Source of the DNA: JAAELZ01 sp965237485
GTDB taxonomy: Bacteria; Pseudomonadota; Gammaproteobacteria; Arenicellales; Poriferihabitantaceae
Reading direction: 5' to 3'
Length of the DNA stretch: 64,000 bases
Assembly (NCBI GenBank): GCA_965237485.1
Contig: CBDEFQ010000009.1
Coordinates: forward strand, 1,116,001-1,180,000
Made by a program: the position numbers and the translations under genes. The stretch's first letter is position 1. Each line of letters begins with the position of its first letter. Under the pieces are notes generated by a model, which worked only from the letters and a program-made list of their open reading frames with translations, made no database searches and had not been told where the DNA came from. Shown here piece by piece: positions 34,771-43,598 of this stretch.

Positions 34771-36635
34771 TACGTCTTAGAGAAGGTGTTGAACTGTGTA
34801 TTGGCTCTGAAATAGATGGCAGTAAATGGTATCTGGTTGATTTAATCACGCAATCAGAGTTCTCAATTAATAATTCTGCTGCTGCCTACTTAAAAGGTAA
34901 AAAGTATGATGGGTTTTCCAGCGATCAAGAAAAAGAACTCGATCACTTTTTATCCGTAAATAAACTTCGTTATGGTGATGAACCATTAAATGGATGTAAA
35001 TCAGGATTCAGCTTAAACGCGCTGCTTTTTTATAAGAGAATACTAATAAAGCCCGATAACTTACTCTCCAGGCATCTCAACGTATTGGGACTGGCTTTTT
35101 CAAAAACAGCCTACGTAACCTGGATAATATTATTGCTGGCGGCCTTTATCACTGTGATGGGTCAAAATGAAGGTTTCCTGAGCTACACCAATAGTTACAG
35201 TGGTTCCACAGGGCAAATAATACTCGCCATTGTCCTTATAAAGGTCTGGCATGAACTTGGTCATGCAATAGCGGCAAAACTGGCAGGTGCCACAGTTAAA
35301 GGCATAGGCATCCTTTTAATCTTTGGTATGCCATTAGCGATGACTGATGTCGCGTTCCTGTCTTCAAAATCACGATTCGATAGAATGCGTGTTGCAATTG
35401 CAGGAATCTATTTTGAAAGCTGGATATCACTGATTTGTATCTTGATCTGGGCAGGGCTATCTGATAGCGAACTCAGAAATACAGTCCATTTTATCGCTGT
35501 AGTTTCGTTTACGCTTACGCTAACTATTAACCTCATTCCGCTACTTAAATTTGACGGTTATCAGTTACTTTGTGCCGCTTTTAATTGGCATACACTTTAC
35601 GAAGACGCAACCGACCAGCTGCGATCATTTCTGTATTTACTCATCAATAAAAAGCAACCCTCAGTACATGCTTTATCCAGTCCCGCCAAACGGTTTGCAT
35701 TAAGTTGTTTTGGCTTCTCAATCCTGATCTGGCGGATATTTTTGCCATTTGGGATCATGAAAGGCATCAATATCTGGTTCCCAGGCAACCATCTAATGCA
35801 AGCAATCTCGATATTACCCGTCTTTTCCTTATTGATTATGCCAGCACTAAATGAAGCAAAAATGATTTACAAAGCAGAGCCGCATTCACCATCCAAGCTA
35901 ATACAAATAGGCTGGTTAAGTTTTTTTCTTTGCTGTGTTTTTTATCTCACAGTGCCCTTAAACCACCTTAGATATGCTTTAGGAGCCATCACTAACGATC
36001 ACATCATCGTTAAAAGCCCCTACGATGGATCGCTTGCCAAAATTAAAGCCAGCGGCTTAGTGCAACAAAATGAAATGGTCGCTTCTATCGTTAGTGAAGA
36101 AATTGATACTCAAGCCAGCAATGTGTTATCCAATAGAGTGCTGATTGAATCAACCGGCGCTCAATACGATGCTGAAATTCAACATAACAAATGGTCACTT
36201 AATGAAAGCAGTCTGCAGATTCTAATTCATCAGCAAACAGGCGGTGAACTCACATCCAGTAGCGGTGGATACTGGAATGCGGCGGATCCGCGTGACATCG
36301 TATCCAAAGGGACGGTTTTAGGGTCAGTAGATCTTCAACAACATTCGCAAATTTCAATCTTTGTCCCATCCCATGCTCAAGCCCCTGCACACAGGCAGTT
36401 TTCAATATTAAAAAGTAATGGTGGTATTGAAACCATTACCGCACACAAAATTGATGGCCACGTGCACCGTGATCTACTTAAGGATTGGATCCCGCTGTCC
36501 GATAACAGCGTTATTGAGTATCGAAAAACCATCGCCTACACACCCACCGAAATGGTGATAGAGGCTTCATATAAACAGAAATACTCAATCCTGGCGGCCT
36601 GGTTCGGAAAATACAAAGCATCTGTATTTGGCTAG
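34767..36635 (+). CDS. M50-type membrane metallopeptidase fused to an adaptor-like domain
   Basis: 622 residues. Short N-terminal soluble domain, then a multi-pass core with HELGH (VWHELGHAIAAKLAG, near residue 162) and the second site-2-protease motif NLIPLLKFDGYQL, so the zinc ligands are intact. The C-terminal third is periplasmic and has a HlyD-like hybrid motif (VKSPYDGSLAKIKASGLV). It could process or thread the exported adhesin at the inner membrane; no ABC ATPase is encoded nearby. Confidence 0.8.
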   Translation: MIRLREGVELCIGSEIDGSKWYLVDLITQSEFSINNSAAAYLKGKKYDGFSSDQEKELDHFLSVNKLRYGDEPLNGCKSGFSLNALLFYKRILIKPDNLLSRHLNVLGLAFSKTAYVTWIILLLAAFITVMGQNEGFLSYTNSYSGSTGQIILAIVLIKVWHELGHAIAAKLAGATVKGIGILLIFGMPLAMTDVAFLSSKSRFDRMRVAIAGIYFESWISLICILIWAGLSDSELRNTVHFIAVVSFTLTLTINLIPLLKFDGYQLLCAAFNWHTLYEDATDQLRSFLYLLINKKQPSVHALSSPAKRFALSCFGFSILIWRIFLPFGIMKGINIWFPGNHLMQAISILPVFSLLIMPALNEAKMIYKAEPHSPSKLIQIGWLSFFLCCVFYLTVPLNHLRYALGAITNDHIIVKSPYDGSLAKIKASGLVQQNEMVASIVSEEIDTQASNVLSNRVLIESTGAQYDAEIQHNKWSLNESSLQILIHQQTGGELTSSSGGYWNAADPRDIVSKGTVLGSVDLQQHSQISIFVPSHAQAPAHRQFSILKSNGGIETITAHKIDGHVHRDLLKDWIPLSDNSVIEYRKTIAYTPTEMVIEASYKQKYSILAAWFGKYKASVFG

Positions 36636-36640
36636 GTTAA

Positions 36641-38242
36641 ATGGAATCCAACAGCATATATCTCTCACTAGCAGGAATCGGATTCTTTCTGATATTCCTT
36701 GGGCAATTACGCAATGCTGTCTCGAAAATAGACCCTAAATTTAGCCGAAGATATCTAAACCACCTGTCATCCAGCAAGTTCAAAGCCATTGTCTTGGGTA
36801 TCATCGCTGGATTCATCACAACCAATGCAAAAGCCCTGGCCGTCACTGCAGGTGAATTGGCTCAGTCTGGGAAACTTAAAGCGCAGTATATGTACTGTAT
36901 CGTTGCAGGCGGCGGTATTGGATCATCGATGTTAGTGTTTTACTCCACAATATCCATTGATGACGGTTTAAATATATTAATTTTCATATTTGGACTGGTT
37001 TCTTTAAATAACTCAGCTATTAAGAAGTACGCTACTGTATTCGAGGTTTCAGTATCAATCCTCTGCGTTCTGCTGTCACTTAGCCTTATTAAGGCAGGCA
37101 TTGCCCCAATCGGTGAAAAAACATGGTTTAGCGCGCTTACAACCCTCTTAAATCATGCTCAATGGGTCCCGGTCTTAATTGGATTTGTATTAGCTGCAAT
37201 CACACAAACAGGCGTGGCGGTAGTGTTGGTATTTTTATCGTTTTTTTCCAGCGGCCATATTGGTGAAGAACAAATAATCCTTATAGCCTATGGTACGGGT
37301 GCTGGAATTGGTGTCACAACCATTTTCTATGCTTTTACCGCAGAGGGCTTGCCCAGGAAGATCACCCTGTTCTCAGGAATAAATGAACTCTATCCCATTT
37401 TCATTCTCTGGCCGTGGTTGTACCTTGAAGTCCACGGTGTTTCTGGTGTCATGGCATTGTTATCAGGGATTGAAAATCCAACGACAAAAGTAGCCTGCAT
37501 TTACATGCTATATATTTGTATTCCATTAATAACAATGAATACATTCTGCCTAAATCTGATAGATCGATTTCTTTCCATGTTCTCACCAAATACCAATGAA
37601 GATCAGCTGTTTAACAAGCTGTCCGAGACAACAGCAAACTCGATGAATCCCATTGAGCTTGCTGTAGAGGAATTAAATACAGTCAATGGCCTTTTACATC
37701 AACAGTTTTATACCAGAGAAACTAGAAAAATTGTTAAATATGATAATAGAATGCATATTTTCAATTTGGTAAAAAATAATTTGAAGGCGATTGACAACTT
37801 CCTTTTGATTCATGAAATTGATGCTGAGGAACGGTTTGCAGGTGAGGATGAAATGCTCCATTTAGCCGATATAAAGCATGTAGTGGAGTCATACTTCGAT
37901 ATTAATGTATCGATAGCAGCATTACCTGCCTACGAAAGCAATATGTACACACCCAAAATCATTCGATGCTTATTTGCCTTGGTGAGTTATTCGTCTAGTA
38001 ATAAATTTTATGGCATAAAACGTCAAATAGAACTAACCATCGAGAAGACATTATTGGATATTAAGAATGGTACATTATCTGATTCACAAGCCACCTCAGT
38101 GACTAACCAAATTGCTCTTTTAGAAAAGGTCTACAACCGTTACAAAATAGTCAATCGGTTTAATCTTAAACCTGGCCCTTCAAACCCACAAGCTGTAGAA
38201 GAAAAGTCGAACGTGCTTAAATTGGAAATTTCTGGCAGTTAA
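36641..38242 (+). CDS. Na/Pi cotransporter-family membrane protein
   Basis: 533 residues. The N-terminal ~310 residues hold 8-9 membrane helices with the two inverted halves of the Na/Pi symporter family (GFITTNAKALAVTAGELAQSG; VLAAITQTGVAVVLVFLSFF). In ordinary members the first motif is rich in S/T and Q; here NAKA replaces part of it, so transport is doubtful. The C-terminal ~200 residues are a PhoU-like helical domain. Five bases after the M50 gene, so the same operon. Confidence 0.72.
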   Translation: MESNSIYLSLAGIGFFLIFLGQLRNAVSKIDPKFSRRYLNHLSSSKFKAIVLGIIAGFITTNAKALAVTAGELAQSGKLKAQYMYCIVAGGGIGSSMLVFYSTISIDDGLNILIFIFGLVSLNNSAIKKYATVFEVSVSILCVLLSLSLIKAGIAPIGEKTWFSALTTLLNHAQWVPVLIGFVLAAITQTGVAVVLVFLSFFSSGHIGEEQIILIAYGTGAGIGVTTIFYAFTAEGLPRKITLFSGINELYPIFILWPWLYLEVHGVSGVMALLSGIENPTTKVACIYMLYICIPLITMNTFCLNLIDRFLSMFSPNTNEDQLFNKLSETTANSMNPIELAVEELNTVNGLLHQQFYTRETRKIVKYDNRMHIFNLVKNNLKAIDNFLLIHEIDAEERFAGEDEMLHLADIKHVVESYFDINVSIAALPAYESNMYTPKIIRCLFALVSYSSSNKFYGIKRQIELTIEKTLLDIKNGTLSDSQATSVTNQIALLEKVYNRYKIVNRFNLKPGPSNPQAVEEKSNVLKLEISGS

Positions 38243-38416
38243 ATTAACTTAAAAATCTAATCTGGACTCAATAGGGATGCCTTTTGATCTTTATCTGCCA
38301 TTGATTAGAAAAACTAATTTAAAACCTCTCAATATACACACTCCCGCGATCACCAAGCTAATGCATGAAAGCACTGCACCGAAGCTGCCTAAGAATCTAA
38401 TAATGTAAAAAACTAA

Positions 38417-38527
38417 CTAGCCTTTCGGTTCGTGGTCTTTAACGTCTTTCCAACCCCAATAAGCCAAGTATCCAAAAACAGCAACACAACACGCAACGGT
38501 TACAAAAACGATAATATGGTTAAACAT
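38417..38527 (-). CDS. 36-residue membrane peptide
   Basis: MFNHIIVFVTVACCVAVFGY followed by LAYWGWKDVKDHEPKG: one membrane helix and a charged tail. A good ribosome site (GAGGAAA) precedes it, and it overlaps the 3' end of the 74-residue gene by 8 bp. No family is recognised. Confidence 0.5.
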   Translation of the reverse strand: MFNHIIVFVTVACCVAVFGYLAYWGWKDVKDHEPKG

Positions 38528-38744
38528 TTTCTATTTCCTCTAGTAATTGATTCATGCGTCTAAAACGTGACAACCCAAATAAGCCACTCGAACAAACAAC
38601 CAACATCCCACCGAAAAGTATATACCAAACCTTATCAGTGTTATTAACTAGCCAACCAGACAGCCCCAACACCACGGCAATCGCCGCGAAAAATAGTTGC
38701 TTTTGAATGGCCAATTCCTCTTTTAATCTATCTAGTTTCGGCAT
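38520..38744 (-). CDS. 74-residue two-helix membrane protein
   Basis: An N-terminal amphipathic helix (MPKLDRLKEELAIQKQ), two membrane segments (FFAAIAVVLGLSGWLV; WYILFGGMLVVCSSGLFGL) and a charged end. No family is recognised. Middle member of a run of small membrane genes on the minus strand. Confidence 0.55.
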   Translation of the reverse strand: MPKLDRLKEELAIQKQLFFAAIAVVLGLSGWLVNNTDKVWYILFGGMLVVCSSGLFGLSRFRRMNQLLEEIENV

Positions 38745-38747
38745 TTT

Positions 38748-38876
38748 CTATCTCGTAATTAATAATGAAGGTTTGTAAAAACACATATCCAAACTTATGA
38801 CCGTATAGGCCAAGGAAGCAATCAGGCTATAAATCCACGGCTTTAATTTGCGGTTCTTACTTATGATTATACTCAC
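38748..38876 (-). CDS. Possible 42-residue membrane peptide (GTG start)
   Basis: MSIIISKNRKLKPWIYSLIA, one membrane helix; it ends 4 bp before the 74-residue gene. The start is GTG with a weak ribosome site. Listed mainly because it completes the operon-like run. Confidence 0.3.
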   Translation of the reverse strand: MSIIISKNRKLKPWIYSLIASLAYTVISLDMCFYKPSLLITR

Positions 38877-38891
38877 AATACCATCAATCAA

Positions 38892-39202
38892 TTATTTACG
38901 GGTAGCTTTACGATGTGCACTTAAAACTTTCTTCGCGCTGTCTCTTAGTTCGCCTTTAGGTGTGAAATAACGGTACAGCGTAGGGGCTGAAACCCCTAGT
39001 TCTTTACATAGCACTGGTATGGACGTGTCACGATTTGCCATTGCAGCTTGAGCCAAGCGTATTTTGGCTGGCGTGAATACAGGCTTACGACCACCAAACC
39101 TGCCACGGGCGCGAGCTGCTTGTAATCCAGCTTGCACACGTTCTGAAATAAGATCACGCTCATACTCTGCCAAAGAAGCAAATATACCAAAAACCATTTT
39201 AC
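38892..39202 (-). pseudogene. Serine recombinase (resolvase/invertase) remnant
   Basis: The C-terminal ~103 residues of a resolvase are intact: GKMVFGIFASLAEYERDLI, SERVQAGLQAARARGRFGGR and the DNA-binding helix-turn-helix GVSAPTLYRYFTPKGEL. The catalytic N-terminal domain with the active serine is missing, and the short sequence before it (39203-39263) is unrelated. A truncated gene. Confidence 0.8.
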
Positions 39203-39328
39203 CCGCTTCGGCGGGTTTTTTTATGGCTGGAACTGCAAGATATATCAGATAAACGTTGACCAAACGTTAATAAATGGCTTATATAGTAATCTGCTTACTA
39301 CAAAAATCTAGAATAAACAATCATTTAA

Positions 39329-39463
39329 ATGGCAAATCTTACAGGCATTAAAGGAAGGGAATATCAATGGAATGGCCCTACCCGAAAGGGCCTGCGCGTC
39401 ACTAAAACCGTGACGCGCAAAATGGAGCGGATTACAGGTGTAATCCTTAAAATGGCTAAGTGA
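39329..39463 (+). CDS. Possible 44-residue basic peptide
   Basis: MANLTGIKGREYQWNGPTRK, continuing with many K/R/T residues to ILKMAK. No family is recognised and no clear ribosome site is present. The same bases form three strong hairpins (39374-39447), so the frame may be incidental to an RNA or oriT structure. Confidence 0.25.
   Translation: MANLTGIKGREYQWNGPTRKGLRVTKTVTRKMERITGVILKMAK
39374..39447 (+). other. Three-hairpin cluster upstream of the relaxase (candidate oriT or RNA)
   Basis: GGCCCT/AGGGCC (39374-39392), then TGCGCGTCAC-TAAAACC-GTGACGCGCA with a perfect 10-bp stem (39393-39419), then GGATTAC-AGGT-GTAATCC (about 39428-39445). The cluster ends about 60 bp before the MobH relaxase gene. 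Inverted repeats beside a relaxase gene are a hallmark of transfer origins, but no nick site is recognised. Confidence 0.4.
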
Positions 39464-39509
39464 TGACACAACTAGATGAACAGTATTACCTAGTTTTCAC
39501 ATTCTAAGC

Positions 39510-41288
39510 ATGAATATAGCCAACGTTATTGGTCTACAAGCTCCCGAAGGATATAGAAAGATTAAGGATGCAGATGAGTTGCTTAAAGGGCATAAAACTC
39601 TTGTTACAGAAATCTTTAAACTGGTTGGTATACAGGTTGAGTTATTCGATAAGTATTACTCTCCCGCCATCAAATCTGTAGCAGAATTCGTCCAAGAAGT
39701 GCCTGCTTCAGAAAGCCATCATCATTCGTATTCAGGTGGTTTGTTGGAGCATATCTTACAAACCATCATATATGCTTTAAGGGCCAGGAAGTCATATATT
39801 CTCCCTGCTGGCGCTGGCCCAGAAGACACTACTAGGCTTGCTGATTTATATACCTACTGCGTATTCGTCGGCGCGATCATGCACGATATCGCTAAACCAG
39901 TAACAGACTTGGAAACCACCTTATACACGCGCAAACTCACATCGATTGGCAAACTATCGCCTATTGGCAAGTGGAATCCATTTGCAGGAAATATGGCTGA
40001 TAAGCCTGCCGCTAAAGATGTAACTATTGCAAAGTTTTACTCCGTCAAATATAGAACTGATAGAAAATACAGATATCATGAACAAGCATCATTGATGATG
40101 TCCAAGCAAATCATCCCTGCCCTTGGCTTAAATTGGTTGCTTTCTGAACCTGGTGTATTTCAGGAGTTTTTAATTACTTCAGCAAACCTCGATGAACATT
40201 CTACTGTTAAAGAAATAGTGAAGAAAGGTGACACAACTTCGGTTTCTTTATCGTTAGGTTCTCAATCTGTACCAAGTTTTAGTAATACAAAGCCACTGCA
40301 TCAGAAGATCGTTACTTCGATACGTAAGCTAAAAGATGATGGGACAATAACATTTAATCGAAAAGGATCAAATGCTTGGTTTAAGGATGGCGTTTGTTGG
40401 GTAATGGGTAAAACACTGGCTGATTTAGTACGAGAGCAACTACGAGACGAAGGTCATAATGGAATTCCGAGTGACAATTTTAGGCTATTCGATATCATGG
40501 TTGAACATGGGCTGGTGACAGCCAATAGTGAGGGTAAAGCTATTTGGAAAGCCGAAGTGATAATTCAAAATTGGACTCCAGCGCCCTTTTCTTTATTGTG
40601 TTTACCAGCATCTACGATTTTTGTATCTAAAGAATCTTGGCCAGAGGATTTAGATGGCCAAGTGTTACCACTAATTGATGGGGCAATCGATGCTCAAGCT
40701 AAAACTCCTGAACCACAACTTGGGGCATCGAAACCAATCAAAAGTGAGACAAGTAATTCTACTAAGCCTGCTCCAATTTCAAATCTCCGATCACTGTTTC
40801 TCGATGATACGGATGGCGATGGTAGCGGCTCTATTGCTCCTGTTTCTGAGATAGCTGAATCAAATACTAAACCCGATACCGAAGTTGCTACCCAAGACGA
40901 CTTACCACCTACTGAAAAGGCTTCTTTTAAGACCTGGCTTGAATCGGGCTTAGTTAACGGTTCCTTGTCTCATAACACTGCTAAGTCGCAAGTACATGTG
41001 CTTGAAGAAGGTTTGTTTCTGGTTAGCCCTGCTATTTTTAAGGCATATGGAGAAGACGCATGTACTGATTGGGAAAAAGCACAACGTGTTTTTCAGAACA
41101 TGAAACTACACCGTAAAAACCAGCAAGAAGAAAACTGGTTTGAAATCAAGATTAAAGGGAAAAAAGGAGTATCGAAGGTAAAAGGTTGGATCCTGCCATT
41201 GGTTAATCTAACTATTCCCAAAGACACTATAGATAAATTTAAGCCTAACCCACTTTTATCCTTAGTTACGCCGTTTTTAGGTGAATAA
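39510..41288 (+). CDS. traI: MobH-family relaxase (TraI_2 type)
   Basis: 592 residues. The MobH signature VPASESHHHSYSGGLLEH is at about residues 65-82, and the HD-type metal motif IMHDIAKPV at about 127. A low-complexity linker (~390-475) leads to a C-terminal DNA-binding-like domain (NTAKSQVHVLEEGLFLVSP). It cuts and pilots the transferred strand for the T4SS encoded upstream. Position next to the integrase is usual for this ICE class. Confidence 0.9.
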   Translation: MNIANVIGLQAPEGYRKIKDADELLKGHKTLVTEIFKLVGIQVELFDKYYSPAIKSVAEFVQEVPASESHHHSYSGGLLEHILQTIIYALRARKSYILPAGAGPEDTTRLADLYTYCVFVGAIMHDIAKPVTDLETTLYTRKLTSIGKLSPIGKWNPFAGNMADKPAAKDVTIAKFYSVKYRTDRKYRYHEQASLMMSKQIIPALGLNWLLSEPGVFQEFLITSANLDEHSTVKEIVKKGDTTSVSLSLGSQSVPSFSNTKPLHQKIVTSIRKLKDDGTITFNRKGSNAWFKDGVCWVMGKTLADLVREQLRDEGHNGIPSDNFRLFDIMVEHGLVTANSEGKAIWKAEVIIQNWTPAPFSLLCLPASTIFVSKESWPEDLDGQVLPLIDGAIDAQAKTPEPQLGASKPIKSETSNSTKPAPISNLRSLFLDDTDGDGSGSIAPVSEIAESNTKPDTEVATQDDLPPTEKASFKTWLESGLVNGSLSHNTAKSQVHVLEEGLFLVSPAIFKAYGEDACTDWEKAQRVFQNMKLHRKNQQEENWFEIKIKGKKGVSKVKGWILPLVNLTIPKDTIDKFKPNPLLSLVTPFLGE

Positions 41289-41293
41289 CATTT

Positions 41294-42217
41294 ATGAGAC
41301 TTGATGAGCTTGTAAATAATCACATTGAACCTGGGCACCATTCCAAAGCAACTCAGAAATGTTATCAAACTGCTTTAAACATCCTAAAAAAAGATAACCC
41401 TAGCATCGAAACAACTAAGGAGGTAACTGAGACACTATTAAGGCAGTGGAAAATTATTGTTTTGTCCAGAAGCAGTGAATCTACTTGGAACAACTATCAC
41501 CGTCATTTAAAAACCTTGTTTTCATCTGCATTTAAAACTGAAGGTATCCAAGATGAAAACCCTTTTTCTTTAGTGCGTCGAATAGCTTCCCCCATCGAGA
41601 AAGATAAAGTTGTTACCATATCAGACATAAATTATACGATAGCAGTTGTTAATGAATATTCAAGCAGCTTTTCGCCAGCGTGGTTTTGGGAGAATATTAT
41701 TAGATTTTTATATTACACAGGTGTGAGAAGGCGTCAAATAGTAGGTTTAAAATGGGGGGATATTAAATATGATCAGCACGCTATTTTACTTTCTGCCCAA
41801 CATAGTAAAACTAAAAAACAATGGTATATTCCAATTACTGAGCCAATTGATTTGATATTAAGAAATCAATATCAGAGAACAGCTAAAGTCCTTAAGAGAC
41901 AACCTCTTCCACACGAACAGCTATTTAACATTACTATATTTACTAATGGTTACTCAGGTAGTGTTTTGAAAGGTGAATCCATATCAGGGTTTTTTCGAAG
42001 ATTAAAAAAACATGGGTCAAATCTTTCTGCACATAAGCTTCGTCACACTATGGCCACCGTACTCTGTAATATTGACGGCACAGAAAATGCATCCATTAGT
42101 CTTAAAAGCCTTCAGAGTCAGTTAGGACACAGTACGATTAACACTACCGCCCAATACATACGACCTAGTTTAAGTTCACAAGCTAAAATGTTAAACCAGC
42201 TTAAAGAAATTAACTGA
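41294..42217 (+). CDS. int: Tyrosine recombinase, ICE integrase
   Basis: 307 residues, 5 bp after the relaxase gene. An N-terminal SAM-like core-binding domain is followed by the catalytic domain, with TGVRRRQI (first Arg), SAHKLRHTMAT (His-x-x-Arg) and LGHSTINTTAQYI (His and active Tyr). It would integrate and excise the ICE at the tRNA-Lys 3' end found 480 bp downstream. Confidence 0.9.
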   Translation: MRLDELVNNHIEPGHHSKATQKCYQTALNILKKDNPSIETTKEVTETLLRQWKIIVLSRSSESTWNNYHRHLKTLFSSAFKTEGIQDENPFSLVRRIASPIEKDKVVTISDINYTIAVVNEYSSSFSPAWFWENIIRFLYYTGVRRRQIVGLKWGDIKYDQHAILLSAQHSKTKKQWYIPITEPIDLILRNQYQRTAKVLKRQPLPHEQLFNITIFTNGYSGSVLKGESISGFFRRLKKHGSNLSAHKLRHTMATVLCNIDGTENASISLKSLQSQLGHSTINTTAQYIRPSLSSQAKMLNQLKEIN

Positions 42218-42693
42218 GATCAATGGAGATTTTGAGAGGAATGCGCGTTATAAAACAAACTTATAATTTTACTATTAACAGTGATATAAGTTTGACTATA
42301 AACCAGAGAATGGTTTATCATTTATCCGCTTTTATAAAGTTGTGCAAGAGAAAGGTAACAAGTTTGAAAATCCCCTTCCTCCTGCCCAACCAATGTAGCT
42401 ATATAAATTTAGCTTACTAACGAATGTTAGCCAAAGCTTAGAATCACCAAACACCTGCTATTATAGGGATGTTTGGGAAAATGTAAATTGAAATATCATC
42501 TTAATAGTGGCAATGTTTCAAAAATGTCATCTGAGTATAAATCAGGTGATCATTAGCATTATCGCTAGTATTTTTAAATACCTACGTAAGCATCAAATCA
42601 ATTTTGTCTAAATATATAGCACAAATCTAGCACACCCTACAGGAAGGCGAGAATCAAAATCACAACACAACTAATTAATTTTATTGAAGTAAA
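42218..42693. other. ICE right end, no convincing gene
   Basis: AT-rich stretch between the integrase gene and the att core. A 65-codon frame at 42223-42420 lacks a family or ribosome site. Integrase arm-type binding sites would be expected here, but I cannot identify them. Confidence 0.4.
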
Positions 42694-42738
42694 TGGTGGG
42701 GCGTGCGCGGCTCGAACGCGCGACCACCTGATTAAAAG
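42694..42738 (-). tRNA. 3' half of tRNA-Lys(TTT), presumed ICE attachment core
   Basis: Read on the minus strand it gives the anticodon loop CTTTTAA, the anticodon 3' stem TCAGG, the variable loop TGGTC, a T arm GCGCG-TTCGAGC-CGCGC, the acceptor 3' strand ACGCCCC, discriminator A and CCA. The 5' half is absent: the bases that should pair with TCAGG (CCTGA) are not there. The homology therefore stops at the anticodon loop, a common crossover point of tRNA-targeting integrases. PAPI-1-type ICEs also use tRNA-Lys. Confidence 0.85.
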
Positions 42739-42925
42739 GCACAACATTCAATTTTATTATTTATATTTATCAACTGCTTGCAGCGTTTTCCGATTTATAA
42801 AGTGTCAGTAAATGAGTATAAAAGGAGTTATGCCTGAAAGTGGTGTATGGAGTAGTTGACTAAAAGCGGCGTATCGGGATGAGTTGAGTTTACAACAACT
42901 TAAACTTCCACAGACATACGCCACT

Positions 42926-43280
42926 ATGAAACAGAATAAAATTATTTCCTTTGAAAAGCCAGAGCAAAGCATCGATCCGCTGCAAGAATTGATTCGCAAT
43001 GGCGCCAGGCAACTCATTCAAACCGCGGTCGAGAGTGAGTTATCTGAACTGCTGTATCGCAATTGTGACAAAGTCTCAGATTCAGGACACGCTGGTGTCG
43101 TTCGTAACGGCTATTTGCCAGAACGTGAACTGCAAACCGGGATCGGCCCAGTCAAAGTACGTATCCCCAAGGTGCGCTCCCGCACTGGAGTACCGATCAC
43201 CTTTCGATCTGCTTTAGTGCCGCCGTATGTGCGTAAAACGAGAACACTAGAAGCGGCCTTGTCTTGGCTGTATCTTGAAG
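42926..43280 (+). pseudogene. IS256-family (Mutator) transposase fragment
   Basis: The first ~117 residues of a Mutator-type transposase (IDPLQELIRNGARQLIQTAV, HAGVVRNGYLPERELQTGIG, PKVRSRTGVPITF, TRTLEAALSWLYLE) out of a usual ~400. The catalytic domain is lost. The gene is cut at 43281 by an IS3 remnant. Confidence 0.8.
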
Positions 43281-43430
43281 TGGACCCCATGATTAGGGCA
43301 GGTAGAAGGTTAAAACAAGGAGCTATTTCTGTTTTATAATTGTTCAAAACGAGGAACAGAAAATGAGTAGAAAACGTAGAAATCATTCACCCAAATTCAA
43401 AGCCAAAGTAGCTCTTAAAATTGGGGCCCA
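43281..43430 (+). mobile_element. Internally deleted IS3-family element (150 bp)
   Basis: Imperfect ends TGGACCCCA (43281) and TGGGGCCCA (43422-43430). Inside, from 43363, is the start of an OrfA (MSRKRRNHSPKFKAKVALK) that runs into the right end and stops after 24 codons. Everything between orfA codon ~19 and the right inverted repeat is deleted. Confidence 0.65.
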
Positions 43431-43598
43431 CTTCTAGGGACCTTGCTGGCCACACAAGGTGAACTTAATAATCAATAGTTAAGTAGATCTTAAGATTCAT
43501 CCATCATATTAGGGTCATCCTGACTGAATTATATTATATTGCATCGCGTCTGCACGCGACGTGAATACCGCCCTTTGAATTAAAAAGCGTTTTTAATA
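43431..43598. other. Intergenic, promoter region of the truncated transferase gene
   Basis: No gene. It holds a GC-rich patch (GCATCGCGTCTGCACGCGACG) and an AT-rich promoter-like stretch; no distinct elements are assigned. Confidence 0.3.

Noticed and set aside
38280..38416. Minus-strand hydrophobic frame downstream of the 36-residue gene
   Set aside because: No ATG, GTG or TTG start is available in the frame.
42223..42420. 65-codon frame after the integrase
   Set aside because: AT-rich, no family, non-coding context next to the att site.
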